The position numbers were made by a program, and so were the translations under genes. Positions 35,203-45,418 of a stretch of 64,000 nucleotides of DNA are shown piece by piece (the stretch's first letter is position 1; every line of letters begins with the position of its first letter). The notes under the pieces are model-generated. The model was not told the DNA's origin. It was given only the letters and a program-made list of their open reading frames with translations, and ran no database searches. This DNA is from Ochrobactrum vermis. GTDB taxonomy: Bacteria > Pseudomonadota > Alphaproteobacteria > Rhizobiales > Rhizobiaceae. The DNA is taken from positions 1,007,001-1,071,000 of the forward strand of contig NZ_PCOC01000002.1 of assembly GCF_002975205.1 (NCBI RefSeq), in the 5' to 3' direction.

Positions 35203-37904
35203 GAGTTCCTTTCAATTTCGTCAACGAGGACTGGCAGCGTGACTGTAAATATAGCACCAGTACCTTCATGCCGATTGCCTGCCCGGATGGAGCCACCCAT
35301 CGCTTCGATGAAACCGCGAGCGATGGGGAGTCCCAGTCCAGTGCCGGCCTGCACATGGTCACCTTTACGCACACGATAGAACGTATCGAACACGCGCTCC
35401 AGATCGCTCGGCGGAATACCCGGACCCTGATCGCTGATTTCCAGCGTGATACGAGACGGATCGGCGTGAGCTGCAATTGTAATGGGGGAATTCTGCGGCG
35501 CGTATTTAGCAGCATTGTCGAACAGGTTAAACAAGGCCTGTTCGAACAGAACTGCATCAAGCTGAATCATTGGCAGGTTGGCTGGAACGACAACGTTCAC
35601 CTGATGATGGGCCAGCATTTTGGCTGCACGATTGAGCGCGGCTCCGATAAGGTCACCGATGTAATGAAATGATAAATTGGGCTTCATAGCACCCGCTTCG
35701 ATCCGTGTCATATCGAGAAGGTTGGCAATGAAGCGGTTCAGGCGCTCTGACTGGTCGACTACTGTTGCCACCAGTTCAGAGCGGTCGGCATCCGGCAATG
35801 ATGCAGAATAGTCGCGCAGCGTCGTCGCTGCACCCAGAACAGCTGCCAAGGGAGTCTTCAGATCGTGTGAAATCGATGTGAGTAGGGCCGAACGCAGCTT
35901 GTCAGCTTCTGCCGCAAGTTTCGCTCGCTCAACATCACCGACGAGCTGAACGCGTTCGATGGCAATTGCGGCCTGATCGGCCAAAGCTTCGAAGAGGCGT
36001 TGTTGTTCAGGCGTGAGGATAGGGCCCGCACGATCATTGTCGAGACCGATGACGCCTACCGACGTCCTTGCGGTTTTGAGAGGCAGATAGAGGCGTTTGG
36101 CACCCGGCAAGGTATTTGCCCCACGCCCTGCTGGAAGATCATGTTCCCAGGTCCAGTGTGCGGCAGCGATATCGGCGTCATCCAGAGTGTCATCCGGCGG
36201 ATAGCCGCCCCTAACCGCGATGCTGCTTCCTTCAGGCAAAAGGACCACGACCCGCACCTTGAGCATCGATGCGATCTGGAATGCGGTGGCCCATAGCACA
36301 TCATCGAGTGAGCCGGTTCCTGCCAGCTTTTTGCTGAAAAGATACAGATCTTCCGTGGTTCGTGCACGCTGTCGCGCCGCTGCGGCCTGACGCTGGACCC
36401 GGCTTGCCAGGTTGCTGGCAATGAAACTCACAAACAGGAAGAAAATCAGCGCCACGACACTTTCGGGATCTGCGATGGAAAGCGTGTAGAGTGGTGAAAG
36501 AAAGAAGAAATTATAAGCAAATGCGCTAAGAACGGATGAAAAAAGCGCTGGCCAGAGACCGAGAGTAACCGCGACGCCAAGCACGCCAACAACAAACACC
36601 AGTGCTATACTGCGCACGTCCAGAAATTGTTCAAGCAACAATCCTGCAACGAGCGCTATGCCTGTCATTATGATGCCGATCAGATAAGGCCCGATGTCGG
36701 GTGTTGTCCTTTGACTGGCCGTATTTATCTTGCGGGTGGGTGCTCCGTTTTCATGGTCGACACCCGCCGTTATATGAATATCGATAGCGCCGGACAGCCG
36801 GACCAGTTCGCGAGCTATTGAGCCGTCAATCATCTCGCGCCAGCGTGATTTTATTGATTTTCCGGCGACGATCTGGGTGAAGTTGTGGGTGGAGGCGTAG
36901 CGCACAATGTCTTCGGCGACCGTTTGGCCGGGAATGATGATCGTTTCTCCGCCAAGCTGTTCGGCAAGCCTCAACGCAGTTGCAAGCCTGTCCTTTGCTT
37001 CTTCGGTAAGTCCTGCAGACCGGGCCGTTTCTATATGGATGGCTGCCCATGGTGCACGAAGACGATCTGCAAGCCGACGCGCGTAACGAACCAGCGATAC
37101 ACTGCGGGGACGCTCGTCGATGGCAACCAGTATGCGGTCGCCAGCGGCCCACGGCCCTTCGATAGCATGGGCTCGCATATGGCTGAGAAGTTGCTCGTCC
37201 ACACGCTGGGCGGTACGACGCAGTGCCAGCTCTCGTAACGCTGTCAGATTTCCGGGTGAAAAGTAATTGCGGATCGCCCGTTTCGCAGTCTTGGGAAGGT
37301 AAATTTTGCCTTCATTGAGACGCTTGATGAGATCATTCGGCGTGAGATCAATCAGTTCGATATCGTCGGCACGGTCGATGATGCTGTCCGGCACCGTTTC
37401 ACGCACGCGGATGCGGGTGATCTGCGCCACAACGTCGTTGAGGCTTTCGACATGCTGGATATTGAGCGTTGTATAAACATCGATTCCGCGCGCCAGAATT
37501 TCCTCGACATCCTGATAGCGTTTGGGATGCCTGCTGCCCGGCGCGTTCGTGTGTGCAAGTTCATCCACTAGAACCAGTTGCGGTTTGCGGGCGAGCACCG
37601 CGTCAATATCCATCTCATCGAGAAGATGACCGCGGTAGGCTACCTGTGCACGCGGGACGATCTCAAGCCCGTCCGTTAGGGCTTCGGTTTCAACCCGTCC
37701 GTGCGTTTCGACTACGCCGATGACGACATCTGCACCGTCAGCTTTGCGTGCGCGACCGGACATCAGCATTTCATAAGTTTTACCGACACCTGGCGCGGCA
37801 CCGAGAAATATTTTCAGGCGGCCACGCGTCTCGCGTTCCGCCTGTTCAAGCAGAGCATCGGGTGAAGGTCTGTTATCGCCAAAGCGAAGGGAATCCGATG
37901 TCAA
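35199..37904 (-). CDS. kdpD: Sensor histidine kinase KdpD
   Basis: A 901-aa membrane sensor. Order of domains: KdpD N-domain with Walker-A-like GAAPGVGKTYEM (about 34) and a second nucleotide motif, a USP-like domain (about 250-370), four closely spaced membrane helices (about 400-495), a GAF region, HisKA with SISHDLKTPLAAV (phosphoacceptor His) and HATPase_c with NLFDNAAKYAP and GTGLGLPIARG. It starts at a TTG supported by AGGAG 6 nt upstream. It senses low potassium or turgor and controls KdpE. Confidence 0.95.
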   Translation of the reverse strand: MTSDSLRFGDNRPSPDALLEQAERETRGRLKIFLGAAPGVGKTYEMLMSGRARKADGADVVIGVVETHGRVETEALTDGLEIVPRAQVAYRGHLLDEMDIDAVLARKPQLVLVDELAHTNAPGSRHPKRYQDVEEILARGIDVYTTLNIQHVESLNDVVAQITRIRVRETVPDSIIDRADDIELIDLTPNDLIKRLNEGKIYLPKTAKRAIRNYFSPGNLTALRELALRRTAQRVDEQLLSHMRAHAIEGPWAAGDRILVAIDERPRSVSLVRYARRLADRLRAPWAAIHIETARSAGLTEEAKDRLATALRLAEQLGGETIIIPGQTVAEDIVRYASTHNFTQIVAGKSIKSRWREMIDGSIARELVRLSGAIDIHITAGVDHENGAPTRKINTASQRTTPDIGPYLIGIIMTGIALVAGLLLEQFLDVRSIALVFVVGVLGVAVTLGLWPALFSSVLSAFAYNFFFLSPLYTLSIADPESVVALIFFLFVSFIASNLASRVQRQAAAARQRARTTEDLYLFSKKLAGTGSLDDVLWATAFQIASMLKVRVVVLLPEGSSIAVRGGYPPDDTLDDADIAAAHWTWEHDLPAGRGANTLPGAKRLYLPLKTARTSVGVIGLDNDRAGPILTPEQQRLFEALADQAAIAIERVQLVGDVERAKLAAEADKLRSALLTSISHDLKTPLAAVLGAATTLRDYSASLPDADRSELVATVVDQSERLNRFIANLLDMTRIEAGAMKPNLSFHYIGDLIGAALNRAAKMLAHHQVNVVVPANLPMIQLDAVLFEQALFNLFDNAAKYAPQNSPITIAAHADPSRITLEISDQGPGIPPSDLERVFDTFYRVRKGDHVQAGTGLGLPIARGFIEAMGGSIRAGNRHEGTGAIFTVTLPVLVDEIERNS

Positions 37905-37954
37905 GCAAAGCTCCTGAAAGGAAGGGGCGGCAAATCATGCCGCCGCCAGTTATT

Positions 37955-38527
37955 CTACTTGGTGCCAGTCCTGTCCAGAACAAGGTTCAGCTTCAAAACG
38001 TTGACCACCGGCTCTCCGAGGAAACCAAGCTCACGGGCTTCAACCTGTTGCTCAACTATTTCGCGCAGCGCGGCTTCATCAACCCCGCGCGCTTTTGCGA
38101 TACGCGGCACCTGATAGAATGCGGCTTCAGGTGAAATATGCGGATCGAGACCACTAGCAGATGATGTTACGAGGTCGATCGGCGGCGGCGCGGAGCCTTC
38201 GCTTTGCGCTAAAGCGGTAACGTCGGTTTTAATACGTTCGATGAGTTTTGAATTGGTTGGGCCAAGATTGGAGCCGCCGGAGCTTGCGGCGTCATACCCG
38301 TCTTTCCCTGCGGCAGATGGGCGACCGTGAAAATAGCGTCCACCGGTAAAATTCTGGCCAATCAACTCGGAACCGATGATTTTGCCGTCCTTTTCGATCA
38401 GGCTGCCATTGGCGCTGGCTGGAAAGATCGCTCGGGCTATACCTGTCATGCCAAGCGGATAGAGCAGTCCGGTTATGACAGTAAGCGAAACGATCATGAC
38501 AAGCGCCGGACGAAGCTGTTTCAGCAT
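37955..38527 (-). CDS. kdpC: Potassium-transporting ATPase KdpC subunit
   Basis: A 190-aa subunit with a single N-terminal membrane helix ([20 protein letters not shown]) and the KdpC domain ([40 protein letters not shown]). It stabilises the KdpA-KdpB complex. AAGGA lies 8 nt before its ATG, 11 nt after kdpB. Confidence 0.95.
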   Translation of the reverse strand: MLKQLRPALVMIVSLTVITGLLYPLGMTGIARAIFPASANGSLIEKDGKIIGSELIGQNFTGGRYFHGRPSAAGKDGYDAASSGGSNLGPTNSKLIERIKTDVTALAQSEGSAPPPIDLVTSSASGLDPHISPEAAFYQVPRIAKARGVDEAALREIVEQQVEARELGFLGEPVVNVLKLNLVLDRTGTK

Positions 38528-38538
38528 TTTGTAAATCC

Positions 38539-40593
38539 TTATGCGAGGCCAAGAGCCATAATTGCCATATCAATGGCCTTGATGCCGACGAACGGCACGA
38601 TGACGCCGCCGAGGCCATAGATCAGAAGATTACGTGAAAGGAGCGCTCCTGCGCCTACCGGCTTGTAGGTGACACCTTTCAGCGAAAGCGGGATCAGGGC
38701 CACAATAATCAAGGCATTGAAGATGATGGCCGACAGGATGGCACTTTGTGGCGTGGCGAGCCCCATGATATTGAGTGCGCCAAGCTGGGGATAAAAAGCC
38801 AGAAACATAGCCGGGATAATCGCAAAATATTTTGCAATGTCATTGGCGATGGAGAAGGTCGTCAACGCTCCCCGCGTCATCAGCAATTGCTTGCCGATTT
38901 CAACGATTTCGATGAGCTTGGTAGGGTCGCTGTCTAGATCGACCATATTTCCGGCTTCTCGCGCAGCAACTGTACCGGTGTTCATGGCCACGCCGACGTC
39001 GGCCTGCGCAAGAGCAGGGGCGTCGTTGGTGCCGTCACCGCACATCGCAACAAGTTTACCCTTGGCCTGTTCCTCGCGGATCAGCGACAGCTTGTTTTCT
39101 GGTGTTGCCTGCGCGAGAAAGTCGTCCACACCAGCTTCGGCAGCAATGGCTGCTGCGGTCATCGGATTGTCACCGGTAATCATGACCGTGCGGATTCCCA
39201 TGCGACGCAACTCTGCGAAGCGTTCACGGATCCCGCCTTTGACGATGTCTTTCAGATGCACGACACCGAGAAGAAGTCCATTTTTGGCAACTGCAAGCGG
39301 CGTGCCACCCGCTTTGGCGATTGTGTCAGCGATAGATTGCAGTTCCGATAATGTTTTGTCATCGGCGCGGCTATTCTGGCCTACATAAGCAAGCACAGCA
39401 TCAACAGCGCCTTTGCGAATGACGGAATCCTCAATATCGACACCGCTCATCCGGCTTTGTGCGGTAAAAGGCACGAAATGTGCGTGAAGCCCCTGCATGT
39501 CGCGCCCACGCAACCCGTATTTTTCCTTGGCCAGAACAACGATGGAGCGGCCCTCAGGTGTTTCGTCAGCAAGTGAGGCTAATTGTGCTGCGTCGGCAAG
39601 GGCTTGTTCCGTTACGCCGCTCACAGGTACAAACGCAGTCGCCTGACGGTTGCCGAGAGTAATCGTACCCGTCTTGTCGAGAAGAAGCGTGTCGACGTCA
39701 CCTGCCGCCTCGACTGCACGACCGGACATGGCAAGTACGTTGAAGCGAACGAGACGGTCCATGCCTGCAATGCCAATAGCAGAAAGCAAGGCGCCGATTG
39801 TGGTCGGGATCAGGGTGACGAAGAGTGCAACCAGCACCGTTACAGGAATGTAACCACCTGCATAGGTCGCAAAGCTCGGGATGGTAACAACGGCTAAAAC
39901 GAAAATCAGCGTCATGCCTGCAAGCAGAATGTTGAGCGCTATTTCATTCGGTGTTTTCTGACGTTCGGCACCTTCCACTAGACTGATCATCTTGTCGATG
40001 AAAGTTGAGCCTTGTGCCGCAGTGATGCGAACCTTGATCCAGTCTGAAAGAACCTGTGTTCCACCGGTAACAGCAGAACGGTCTCCACCGGATTCGCGGA
40101 TGACGGGTGCAGACTCCCCGGTAATGGCGGCTTCATTGACGGATGCGACCCCTTCGATGACTTCGCCATCCGAAGGGATGATGTCGTTGGCTTCAACCAG
40201 AACGACATCACCGACCTTCAAGCTTGTTCCCGGTACGTTTTTCCAGCTTGGCCCTTCTGGTTTGTCCAGAAGTTTGGCTTGCGTTTCCGTCCGAGCCCGA
40301 CGCAATGAATCCGCTTGTGCTTTGCCGCGGCCTTCGGCGACGGCCTCGGCAAAGTTTGCAAACAGCACGGTGAACCACAGCCATAGGACGATCTGGAATG
40401 AGAAACCGACATCAGGATTCCCAGCGGCGACATCTTTCAGGAGCAGTAAAGTCGTCAGCAGTGAAACAACTGCAACCACGAACATCACCGGATTGCGTGC
40501 AAGACTCTTGGGGTTGAGCTTGCGAAAGGAATCGCCAATGGCGGGTAGAAGGATGCGGGCATCGAGAATGCTCGCGGATTTGGACTGGCTCAT
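38539..40593 (-). CDS. kdpB: Potassium-transporting P-type ATPase KdpB
   Basis: A 684-aa catalytic subunit, standard length. The phosphorylation site reads [13 protein letters not shown], the actuator loop [20 protein letters not shown], the hinge [18 protein letters not shown] and the dephosphorylation-relevant motifs are intact. About seven membrane helices. GGAG lies 8 nt before the ATG. An unusual 126-nt spacer separates it from kdpA and contains a 28-codon hydrophobic reading frame. Confidence 0.95.
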   Translation of the reverse strand: MSQSKSASILDARILLPAIGDSFRKLNPKSLARNPVMFVVAVVSLLTTLLLLKDVAAGNPDVGFSFQIVLWLWFTVLFANFAEAVAEGRGKAQADSLRRARTETQAKLLDKPEGPSWKNVPGTSLKVGDVVLVEANDIIPSDGEVIEGVASVNEAAITGESAPVIRESGGDRSAVTGGTQVLSDWIKVRITAAQGSTFIDKMISLVEGAERQKTPNEIALNILLAGMTLIFVLAVVTIPSFATYAGGYIPVTVLVALFVTLIPTTIGALLSAIGIAGMDRLVRFNVLAMSGRAVEAAGDVDTLLLDKTGTITLGNRQATAFVPVSGVTEQALADAAQLASLADETPEGRSIVVLAKEKYGLRGRDMQGLHAHFVPFTAQSRMSGVDIEDSVIRKGAVDAVLAYVGQNSRADDKTLSELQSIADTIAKAGGTPLAVAKNGLLLGVVHLKDIVKGGIRERFAELRRMGIRTVMITGDNPMTAAAIAAEAGVDDFLAQATPENKLSLIREEQAKGKLVAMCGDGTNDAPALAQADVGVAMNTGTVAAREAGNMVDLDSDPTKLIEIVEIGKQLLMTRGALTTFSIANDIAKYFAIIPAMFLAFYPQLGALNIMGLATPQSAILSAIIFNALIIVALIPLSLKGVTYKPVGAGALLSRNLLIYGLGGVIVPFVGIKAIDMAIMALGLA

Positions 40594-40633
40594 AACAGAG
40601 GCTCCAGTGAGAATACGTTTTCGTTCGGAAAAC

Positions 40634-40720
40634 TTAGATCAGTCCGGCAAGCTGAACCGCGAGAAGGAGGGCGGTCGTTACCAGAAGGATCGAGAGAATG
40701 CAGCTTGAAGGCCTGAGCAT
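40634..40720 (-). CDS. 28-aa hydrophobic micro-ORF between kdpA and kdpB
   Basis: ATG at 40720 shares its A with the kdpA stop (TGATG), and the frame ends in TAA at 40634. The peptide begins [20 protein letters not shown] and ends AVQLAGLI, one strong membrane helix with a basic N-terminus. GAGGGG inside the end of kdpA lies about 11 nt upstream, suitable for re-initiation. Its size and topology resemble KdpF, but the true KdpF lies upstream of kdpA. Whether it is a lipid-like stabiliser of the complex or a chance frame is unknown; I know of no described subunit at this place. Confidence 0.5.
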   Translation of the reverse strand: MLRPSSCILSILLVTTALLLAVQLAGLI

Positions 40721-42423
40721 CAGAACATCTGCCCCTCAATTATCGCGAGGTGTTCGGCAACCGGGCCAAGCGCTAGTGCCGGGAAGAAGATCAGACCTCC
40801 AACCACAAGAATGACACCGATCAGCAAGCCGACGAAAAGCGGTCCGGTTGTCGGGAATGTACCTGCGGATTGTGGGGCCGCTTTCTTGGCGACAAGCGAA
40901 CCGGCTATCGCAAGTGCTGGAACAATCACGAGAAACCGACCCATCAGCATGGCAAGGCCGATGGTGATATTGTACCAGGGCGTATTGCCTGAGAGGCCGC
41001 CAAAGGCTGAACCATTGTTCGCCGTGCCTGAAGTATAGGCATAGAGAATTTCCGAGAAGCCATGCGGTCCGGGATTGGCGATGGACGCCAGGCCCGTCGG
41101 AAGAGCCGAGGCGATGGCCGTGAAGCCCAGAATGGACAATGGTAGGCAGAGAACGGCGAGCATCGCCATTTTCACTTCCTTGGCTTCGATTTTCTTGCCC
41201 AGATATTCGGGGGTGCGCCCGACCATCAGTCCAGCCACGAAAATGGCAACGACAACGAACAGGATGATACCGTAGAAGCCTGCGCCTACACCGCCGATGA
41301 TGATCTCACCCAGCATCATATTGATCATCGGGATCATTCCACCCAGCGCCATCATACTGTCATGCATGGCGATCACGGCACCGCATGACGCAGCGGTTGT
41401 GACAACAGCAAAAAGCGCGGACATTGCGATGCCGAAGCGCGTTTCCTTGCCTTCCATGTTGCCGCCATCAATACCGAGCGCATGGATCAGGGGATTACCA
41501 GCCGCTTCCGCCCAGTAGCAGATTGCTACGCCTGCGACGAACAATATGCCCATGGCAGCAAAGATCGCCCATCCCTGACGCTCGTTGCCGACCATTCGCC
41601 CGAAGACGTTGGTCAGTGAAGCGCCGATAGCGAAAATCGCAACCATCTGGATCATGTTGGAGATGGCGTCGGGGTTTTCGAAGGGATGTGCGGAATTGGC
41701 ATTAAAGAAGCCGCCCCCATTGGTACCAAGCATCTTGATGGCCAACTGTGAAGCAACTGGCCCGAGTGCGATCACCTGTCTTGCGCCTTCCAGCGTCGTT
41801 GCTTCGGCATAAGCGCCAATTGTTTGCGGCACGCCAAGGCTGACGAAAGCTAAGGTAAGGATAATGCACAAGGGCAAGAGGAGGTAGAGCGTACACCGTG
41901 TAAGGTCGACCCAGAAATTTCCGAGTGTCTTCATGGATTTGCGCGAGAATGCTCGAATGAGCGCTATGGCGATGGCAACGCCCGTTGCAGCCGAAACGAA
42001 GTTCTGCACTGTCAGCCCTGCCATTTGCGTCAGGTAGGACATGGTACTTTCTCCACCATAGTTCTGCCAGTTGGTGTTGGTGACAAAACTAGCAGTGGTG
42101 TTGAAGGCGAGATCTGCCGGAACATTGCTCATACCCATCGGATTGAAGGGCAGGGAGCCCTGAAACCGTTGCAGCATGTAAAGCAACAGAAAACCGGCAA
42201 GGTTGAATAGCAGCAGGGAGACTGTGTAAGTCGTCCAATGCTGTTCTTCTCGTTCGCTTGTGCCTGCGACGCGATAAAGCCCACGCTCGACGGGAACGAG
42301 GAAAGGTGAAAGGAAGGTCCGCTCACCGCTGAAAACGCGCGTCATGTAGCCGCCGAGCGGCTTGACGAGCAAAATGATAATCCCGCAAAAAACGAGAATC
42401 TGAATCCATCCATTAAGTGTCAT
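40720..42423 (-). CDS. kdpA: Potassium-transporting ATPase potassium-binding subunit KdpA
   Basis: A 567-aa channel-like subunit with the family fold of four pore repeats: [60 protein letters not shown] and [20 protein letters not shown] are its selectivity-filter regions. Around ten membrane helices. It imports K+ with KdpB. The kdpF stop lies 56 nt upstream. Confidence 0.96.
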   Translation of the reverse strand: MTLNGWIQILVFCGIIILLVKPLGGYMTRVFSGERTFLSPFLVPVERGLYRVAGTSEREEQHWTTYTVSLLLFNLAGFLLLYMLQRFQGSLPFNPMGMSNVPADLAFNTTASFVTNTNWQNYGGESTMSYLTQMAGLTVQNFVSAATGVAIAIALIRAFSRKSMKTLGNFWVDLTRCTLYLLLPLCIILTLAFVSLGVPQTIGAYAEATTLEGARQVIALGPVASQLAIKMLGTNGGGFFNANSAHPFENPDAISNMIQMVAIFAIGASLTNVFGRMVGNERQGWAIFAAMGILFVAGVAICYWAEAAGNPLIHALGIDGGNMEGKETRFGIAMSALFAVVTTAASCGAVIAMHDSMMALGGMIPMINMMLGEIIIGGVGAGFYGIILFVVVAIFVAGLMVGRTPEYLGKKIEAKEVKMAMLAVLCLPLSILGFTAIASALPTGLASIANPGPHGFSEILYAYTSGTANNGSAFGGLSGNTPWYNITIGLAMLMGRFLVIVPALAIAGSLVAKKAAPQSAGTFPTTGPLFVGLLIGVILVVGGLIFFPALALGPVAEHLAIIEGQMF

Positions 42424-42479
42424 GGTTTTTTCCGAGGCCTGAATGCCTGCCGGTTACGCGGGGTTGGCCGGAGACCGGC

Positions 42480-42569
42480 TTAGAACCGCTCCGGTCGTAT
42501 GAGCGCGTAAAGGAGATAGGCGGCTATGATGACTGCAACCAAAGCGCCAGCGATGTATTCCATCATCAT
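42480..42569 (-). CDS. kdpF: Potassium-transporting ATPase small subunit KdpF
   Basis: A 29-aa single-helix protein reading MMMEYIAGALVAVIIAAYLL and ending YALIRPERF, the characteristic KdpF pattern with a basic Arg-Pro-Glu-Arg tail. Three consecutive ATGs are possible; the first (42569) has GAGG 6 nt upstream. It lies just before kdpA, the normal position. In other bacteria KdpF is a lipid-like stabiliser of the complex. Confidence 0.88.
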   Translation of the reverse strand: MMMEYIAGALVAVIIAAYLLYALIRPERF

Positions 42570-42577
42570 GGCGTGCC

Positions 42578-42658
42578 TCAAAGCTTTTCGCAGATGCGCA
42601 GATAGCCGAACAATAGCGCAAAAAAGCCGATGCCAATTGCAAGGACGGCGAAATCCAT
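42578..42658 (-). CDS. 26-aa hydrophobic micro-ORF upstream of kdpF
   Basis: ATG 42658 (alternative 42664) to TGA 42578. The peptide starts MDFAVLAIGIGFFALLFGYL and ends RICEKL: one membrane helix followed by a short charged tail. AGG lies 7 nt before the ATG. It ends 8 nt before kdpF, so it is the first gene of the operon. Similar short membrane peptides ahead of kdpF are, to my recollection, present in other Rhizobiales but usually not annotated; function unknown. Confidence 0.6.
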   Translation of the reverse strand: MDFAVLAIGIGFFALLFGYLRICEKL

Positions 42659-42673
42659 AGTCATGCCTGAATT

Positions 42674-42703
42674 GCCCGAAAGGGCTCCCTGTTTCTTACA
42701 GGG
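42674..42703 (-). promoter_or_regulatory. Tandem hairpins in the kdp leader
   Basis: GCCC-GAAA-GGGC (42674-42685) and CCCTGT-TTCTT-ACAGGG (42687-42703) are adjacent and lie between the candidate promoter and the first micro-ORF. They would form in the 5' leader of the kdp transcript. No known riboswitch fold was recognised. Confidence 0.4.
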
Positions 42704-42705
42704 GC

Positions 42706-42768
42706 ATTATGTTGCCGCACCGCATAGGGTTTCGAGAGCAGGCACGACGTAAAAAAATAAAAAACTCA
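42706..42768 (-). promoter_or_regulatory. Candidate kdp promoter with T-rich KdpE-like site
   Basis: On the minus strand a run reading GAGTTTTTTATTTTTTTACG (42749-42768) resembles the T-rich KdpE site of E. coli kdp, which contains TTTTTATA and TTTTTTTACA repeats. CATAAT (42706-42711) downstream of it could be the -10 element. The order, activator site then -10, then leader, fits KdpE activation. Assignment is by resemblance. Confidence 0.5.
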
Positions 42769-42832
42769 TATATGGAATGCGGTCAAAAGAGGGACGGCCT
42801 GAGTTGACGTTGCGCCTCGGGCTGTCCAGGAA

Positions 42833-44494
42833 TTAGAGCGACGTTGCCGCGGCTGCTGCACGACCGGCCATTCGACCGGAAAAGATACACCCACCAAGGA
42901 ATGTTCCTTCAAGTGCGTTGTAACCATGGTAGCCGCCGCCACCGAAGCCGGCAGCTTCGCCTGCCGCATATAGACCGGGTACCTTTTCGCCTGCCTCGTT
43001 CAGCACTTGTGCGTCCAAGTCGGTATTCAACCCGCCAAGTGTCTTGCGCGTTAGAATATGAAGCTTGACGGCTATAAGTGGCCCGTTTGAAGGCTCTAGC
43101 AGAGGATGTAGTGGCACAGCACGCGTGAGACGATCACCGATATAAGCTCGGGCATTGTGGATCGCCATCACTTGAGCATCCTTGGAATAACGGTTCACTA
43201 TCTCGCGATCCCGTGCTTCGATTTGATCGCGAATATGGTCAAGCTTGAGAAGCGGTTCTCCCGTCAAGCCATTCATTTTTGCAACGAGTTCTTGCAGGGT
43301 TCCGGCAGCAATGAAATCTGCTCCGTTTTCCAGAAATGCCTTGACTGGTGGTGGCGGCGCTTTGCCGAGGCGGCTTTTCAGCAAGAGCTTCCAGTCTTTG
43401 CCGGTAAGATCTGGATTTTGCTCCGATCCGGACAGAGAGAATTCCTTGCGGATGATTTTCTCAGTCAGAATAAACCAGGAATAGTCGTAGCCGGTCGAAA
43501 GAATGTGCTTGAGCGTACCAAGCGTATCGAATCCCGGGAGATAGGGGGCGGGAAGACGATCGCCCTTGGCGTCGAACCACATTGAGGATGGTCCCGGTAG
43601 AATGCGAATACCATGGTTCGGCCAGATCGGGTCCCAGTTTCGAAGTCCCTCGGTATAGTGCCACATGCGGTCGGCATTGATGACGTGACCGCCTGCAGCT
43701 ACGGCGATATCGATGCCTCGCCCGTCGACATGGGCTGGTACACCCAACACCATTTCTTTCGGTGGATTGCCGAGCCTGTCGCGTGGCCAGGCTCTTCGAA
43801 CCTTATCCGGGTCGCCGCCTATACCGCCAGATGTGACAATTACGCAGTCAGCGAAATAGGCAAACTCTCCCGCGATATCCCGCGATGAAGATTGCCCGCG
43901 CTCAACGGTCGAGGGGGCCAGCACTTCGCCGTAAACGCCACTGGCTCGTCCGCCGGTGGTTGCGATACTATTGACCCTATGGCGGCATCTTAAGGTTATG
44001 AGCCCTTTGCTGATAGATTCACGAAGCGATCGCTCGAATGGAGCCACCACACCGGGCCCTGTGCCCCAGGTCACGTGAAAACGTGGTACTGAGTTGCCGT
44101 GACCATCTGCTCTCGCCCCGCCACGTTCTGCCCAGCCGACAACAGGAAACCAACGCATGCCTAGACTATGCAGCCAGGGTCGCATTTCGCCGGCGGCGAA
44201 CTCCAGATAGGATGCGGCCCAGCGCTTCGGCCAATGATCCTCAGGCCTGTCAAATTGAGCCGACCCGAACCAATCCTGCCGCGCGAGATCGATATTGTCC
44301 TTTATGCCGAGGCGACGCTGTTCAGGACTGTCGACCATGAACAGTCCGCCGAGTGACCAGAACGCTTGTCCGCCAATGGAATTCTCACCTTCCTGTTCGA
44401 GAAGAATGACTTTGCGTCCAGCAGCGGCAAGTTCATGCGCTGCGACAAGTCCGGCTAATCCTGCTCCAATGATAATCGCATCTGCATCCTCCAT
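42833..44494 (-). CDS. FAD-binding dehydrogenase (KstD/fumarate-reductase-like, COG3573 type)
   Basis: A 553-aa flavoprotein. The N-terminus ADAIIIGAGLAGLVAAHELA is the dinucleotide-binding motif, followed by ILLEQEGENSIGGQAFWSLG. ADCVIVTSGGIGGDPDKVRR and the C-terminal PGLYAAGEAAGFGGGGYHGY are typical of FAD_binding_2 proteins related to 3-ketosteroid dehydrogenases. No signal peptide, so cytoplasmic. The specific substrate is unknown. It ends 169 nt before the kdp leader ORF and is on the same strand, but a kdp-specific promoter lies between. Confidence 0.82.
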   Translation of the reverse strand: MEDADAIIIGAGLAGLVAAHELAAAGRKVILLEQEGENSIGGQAFWSLGGLFMVDSPEQRRLGIKDNIDLARQDWFGSAQFDRPEDHWPKRWAASYLEFAAGEMRPWLHSLGMRWFPVVGWAERGGARADGHGNSVPRFHVTWGTGPGVVAPFERSLRESISKGLITLRCRHRVNSIATTGGRASGVYGEVLAPSTVERGQSSSRDIAGEFAYFADCVIVTSGGIGGDPDKVRRAWPRDRLGNPPKEMVLGVPAHVDGRGIDIAVAAGGHVINADRMWHYTEGLRNWDPIWPNHGIRILPGPSSMWFDAKGDRLPAPYLPGFDTLGTLKHILSTGYDYSWFILTEKIIRKEFSLSGSEQNPDLTGKDWKLLLKSRLGKAPPPPVKAFLENGADFIAAGTLQELVAKMNGLTGEPLLKLDHIRDQIEARDREIVNRYSKDAQVMAIHNARAYIGDRLTRAVPLHPLLEPSNGPLIAVKLHILTRKTLGGLNTDLDAQVLNEAGEKVPGLYAAGEAAGFGGGGYHGYNALEGTFLGGCIFSGRMAGRAAAAATSL

Positions 44495-44578
44495 CCCCGC
44501 TTCCTCTCTCCCAAAAAGCGTTTGATGATCGCATCGTGACTGAAGGGGTGATGTGTTGCAAGCTGGGGTCCCACGTCG

Positions 44579-45340
44579 TCAACCGAAGAAATTCGGCATG
44601 ATCCAATCGGCAATCAGCTTGATAGAAAGTCCGAACAAGGTCAGCTGCACCAATAGGAAAAATGGGCCGTCCGGCATGATCCGGGTCAGCTTGGCGCCGA
44701 CGAAGGTGCCGATGACTGCGGCAGGGACGAGCCAAAGACCGAGTGAGGTATCGAGATTGGAAAACTGCTGCAACTGCCAGTAAGGCACCAGCTTTACGGC
44801 ATTGACGATGGCAAAAAGAATGGTCGAGGTGCCGGCAAAGACCAGTTTCTGAAGGTGCTGCGGCAGTACATACATCTGAAACGGTGGTGCGCCGGAGTGA
44901 GAGACAAAACTGGTTAGACCCGTAAGCACACCCCAGAAGACGCCACTGGGAACATCCGCCTTTCGCGCCTGTTTGCGGTAACGTGCACCAAACCAGGCGT
45001 TGAAGCAGAAAAGGAGACCAACCAATCCGACCAGCATTCCGATGAATGTGGGAGACAGATGCGCGCTGAACATCCAGCCAATGCCGACGCCGAGTATTGC
45101 CGCTGGTGTCAGGATCGCGAGATTGCGTGCGGAGAAGTGATGGCGATAAAGATAGAGGCCGAACATGTCGCTGATGACATAGATCGGGAGCAGAAGTGCG
45201 GCTGCCGTGACTGGAGATATGACAAGTGCCATCAAGGGAACGGCAAGCGTACCGACCGATGGTAATCCGCCTTTTGAAAGCCCGACGAGAAATGCTGCAA
45301 TCACTGCGATTGCGAGGAACAGGGGCGTATGTTCGATCAT
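44579..45340 (-). CDS. TauE/SafE family anion exporter
   Basis: A 253-aa inner-membrane protein with about eight hydrophobic segments. The first repeat opens ALFLVGLSKGGLPSVGTLAV-like sequence (actual reading AFLVGLSKGGLPSVGTLAVP) and the second contains GVLTGLTSFVSHSGAPPFQM, the paired motifs of the TauE/SafE family (sulfite, sulfoacetate or similar organic anions). It lies between the FAD dehydrogenase and an aminotransferase gene, all minus strand. Exact substrate unknown. Confidence 0.85.
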   Translation of the reverse strand: MIEHTPLFLAIAVIAAFLVGLSKGGLPSVGTLAVPLMALVISPVTAAALLLPIYVISDMFGLYLYRHHFSARNLAILTPAAILGVGIGWMFSAHLSPTFIGMLVGLVGLLFCFNAWFGARYRKQARKADVPSGVFWGVLTGLTSFVSHSGAPPFQMYVLPQHLQKLVFAGTSTILFAIVNAVKLVPYWQLQQFSNLDTSLGLWLVPAAVIGTFVGAKLTRIMPDGPFFLLVQLTLFGLSIKLIADWIMPNFFG

Positions 45341-45378
45341 GTGATAGTGAGGTCAGCTTTTTTTGGGGGGCGGGGAAG

Positions 45379-45406
45379 ACATCTCCGGTCGTTTGGCCGG
45401 AGATGT
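45379..45406. other. Inverted repeat between aminotransferase and TauE genes
   Basis: ACATCTCCGG and CCGGAGATGT are perfect 10-bp arms around 8 nt. A T-rich tail is present only on the plus strand, while both flanking genes are minus, so it is a weak terminator candidate for them. An operator or RNA-end structure is also possible. Confidence 0.4.
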
Positions 45407-45418
45407 TTTGTTTGGATG

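Noticed and set aside
45379..45406. Terminator for the minus-strand aminotransferase gene
   Set aside because: Perfect stem, but on the minus strand it is followed by CTTCCCC and not a U-tract; kept as an inverted repeat only.
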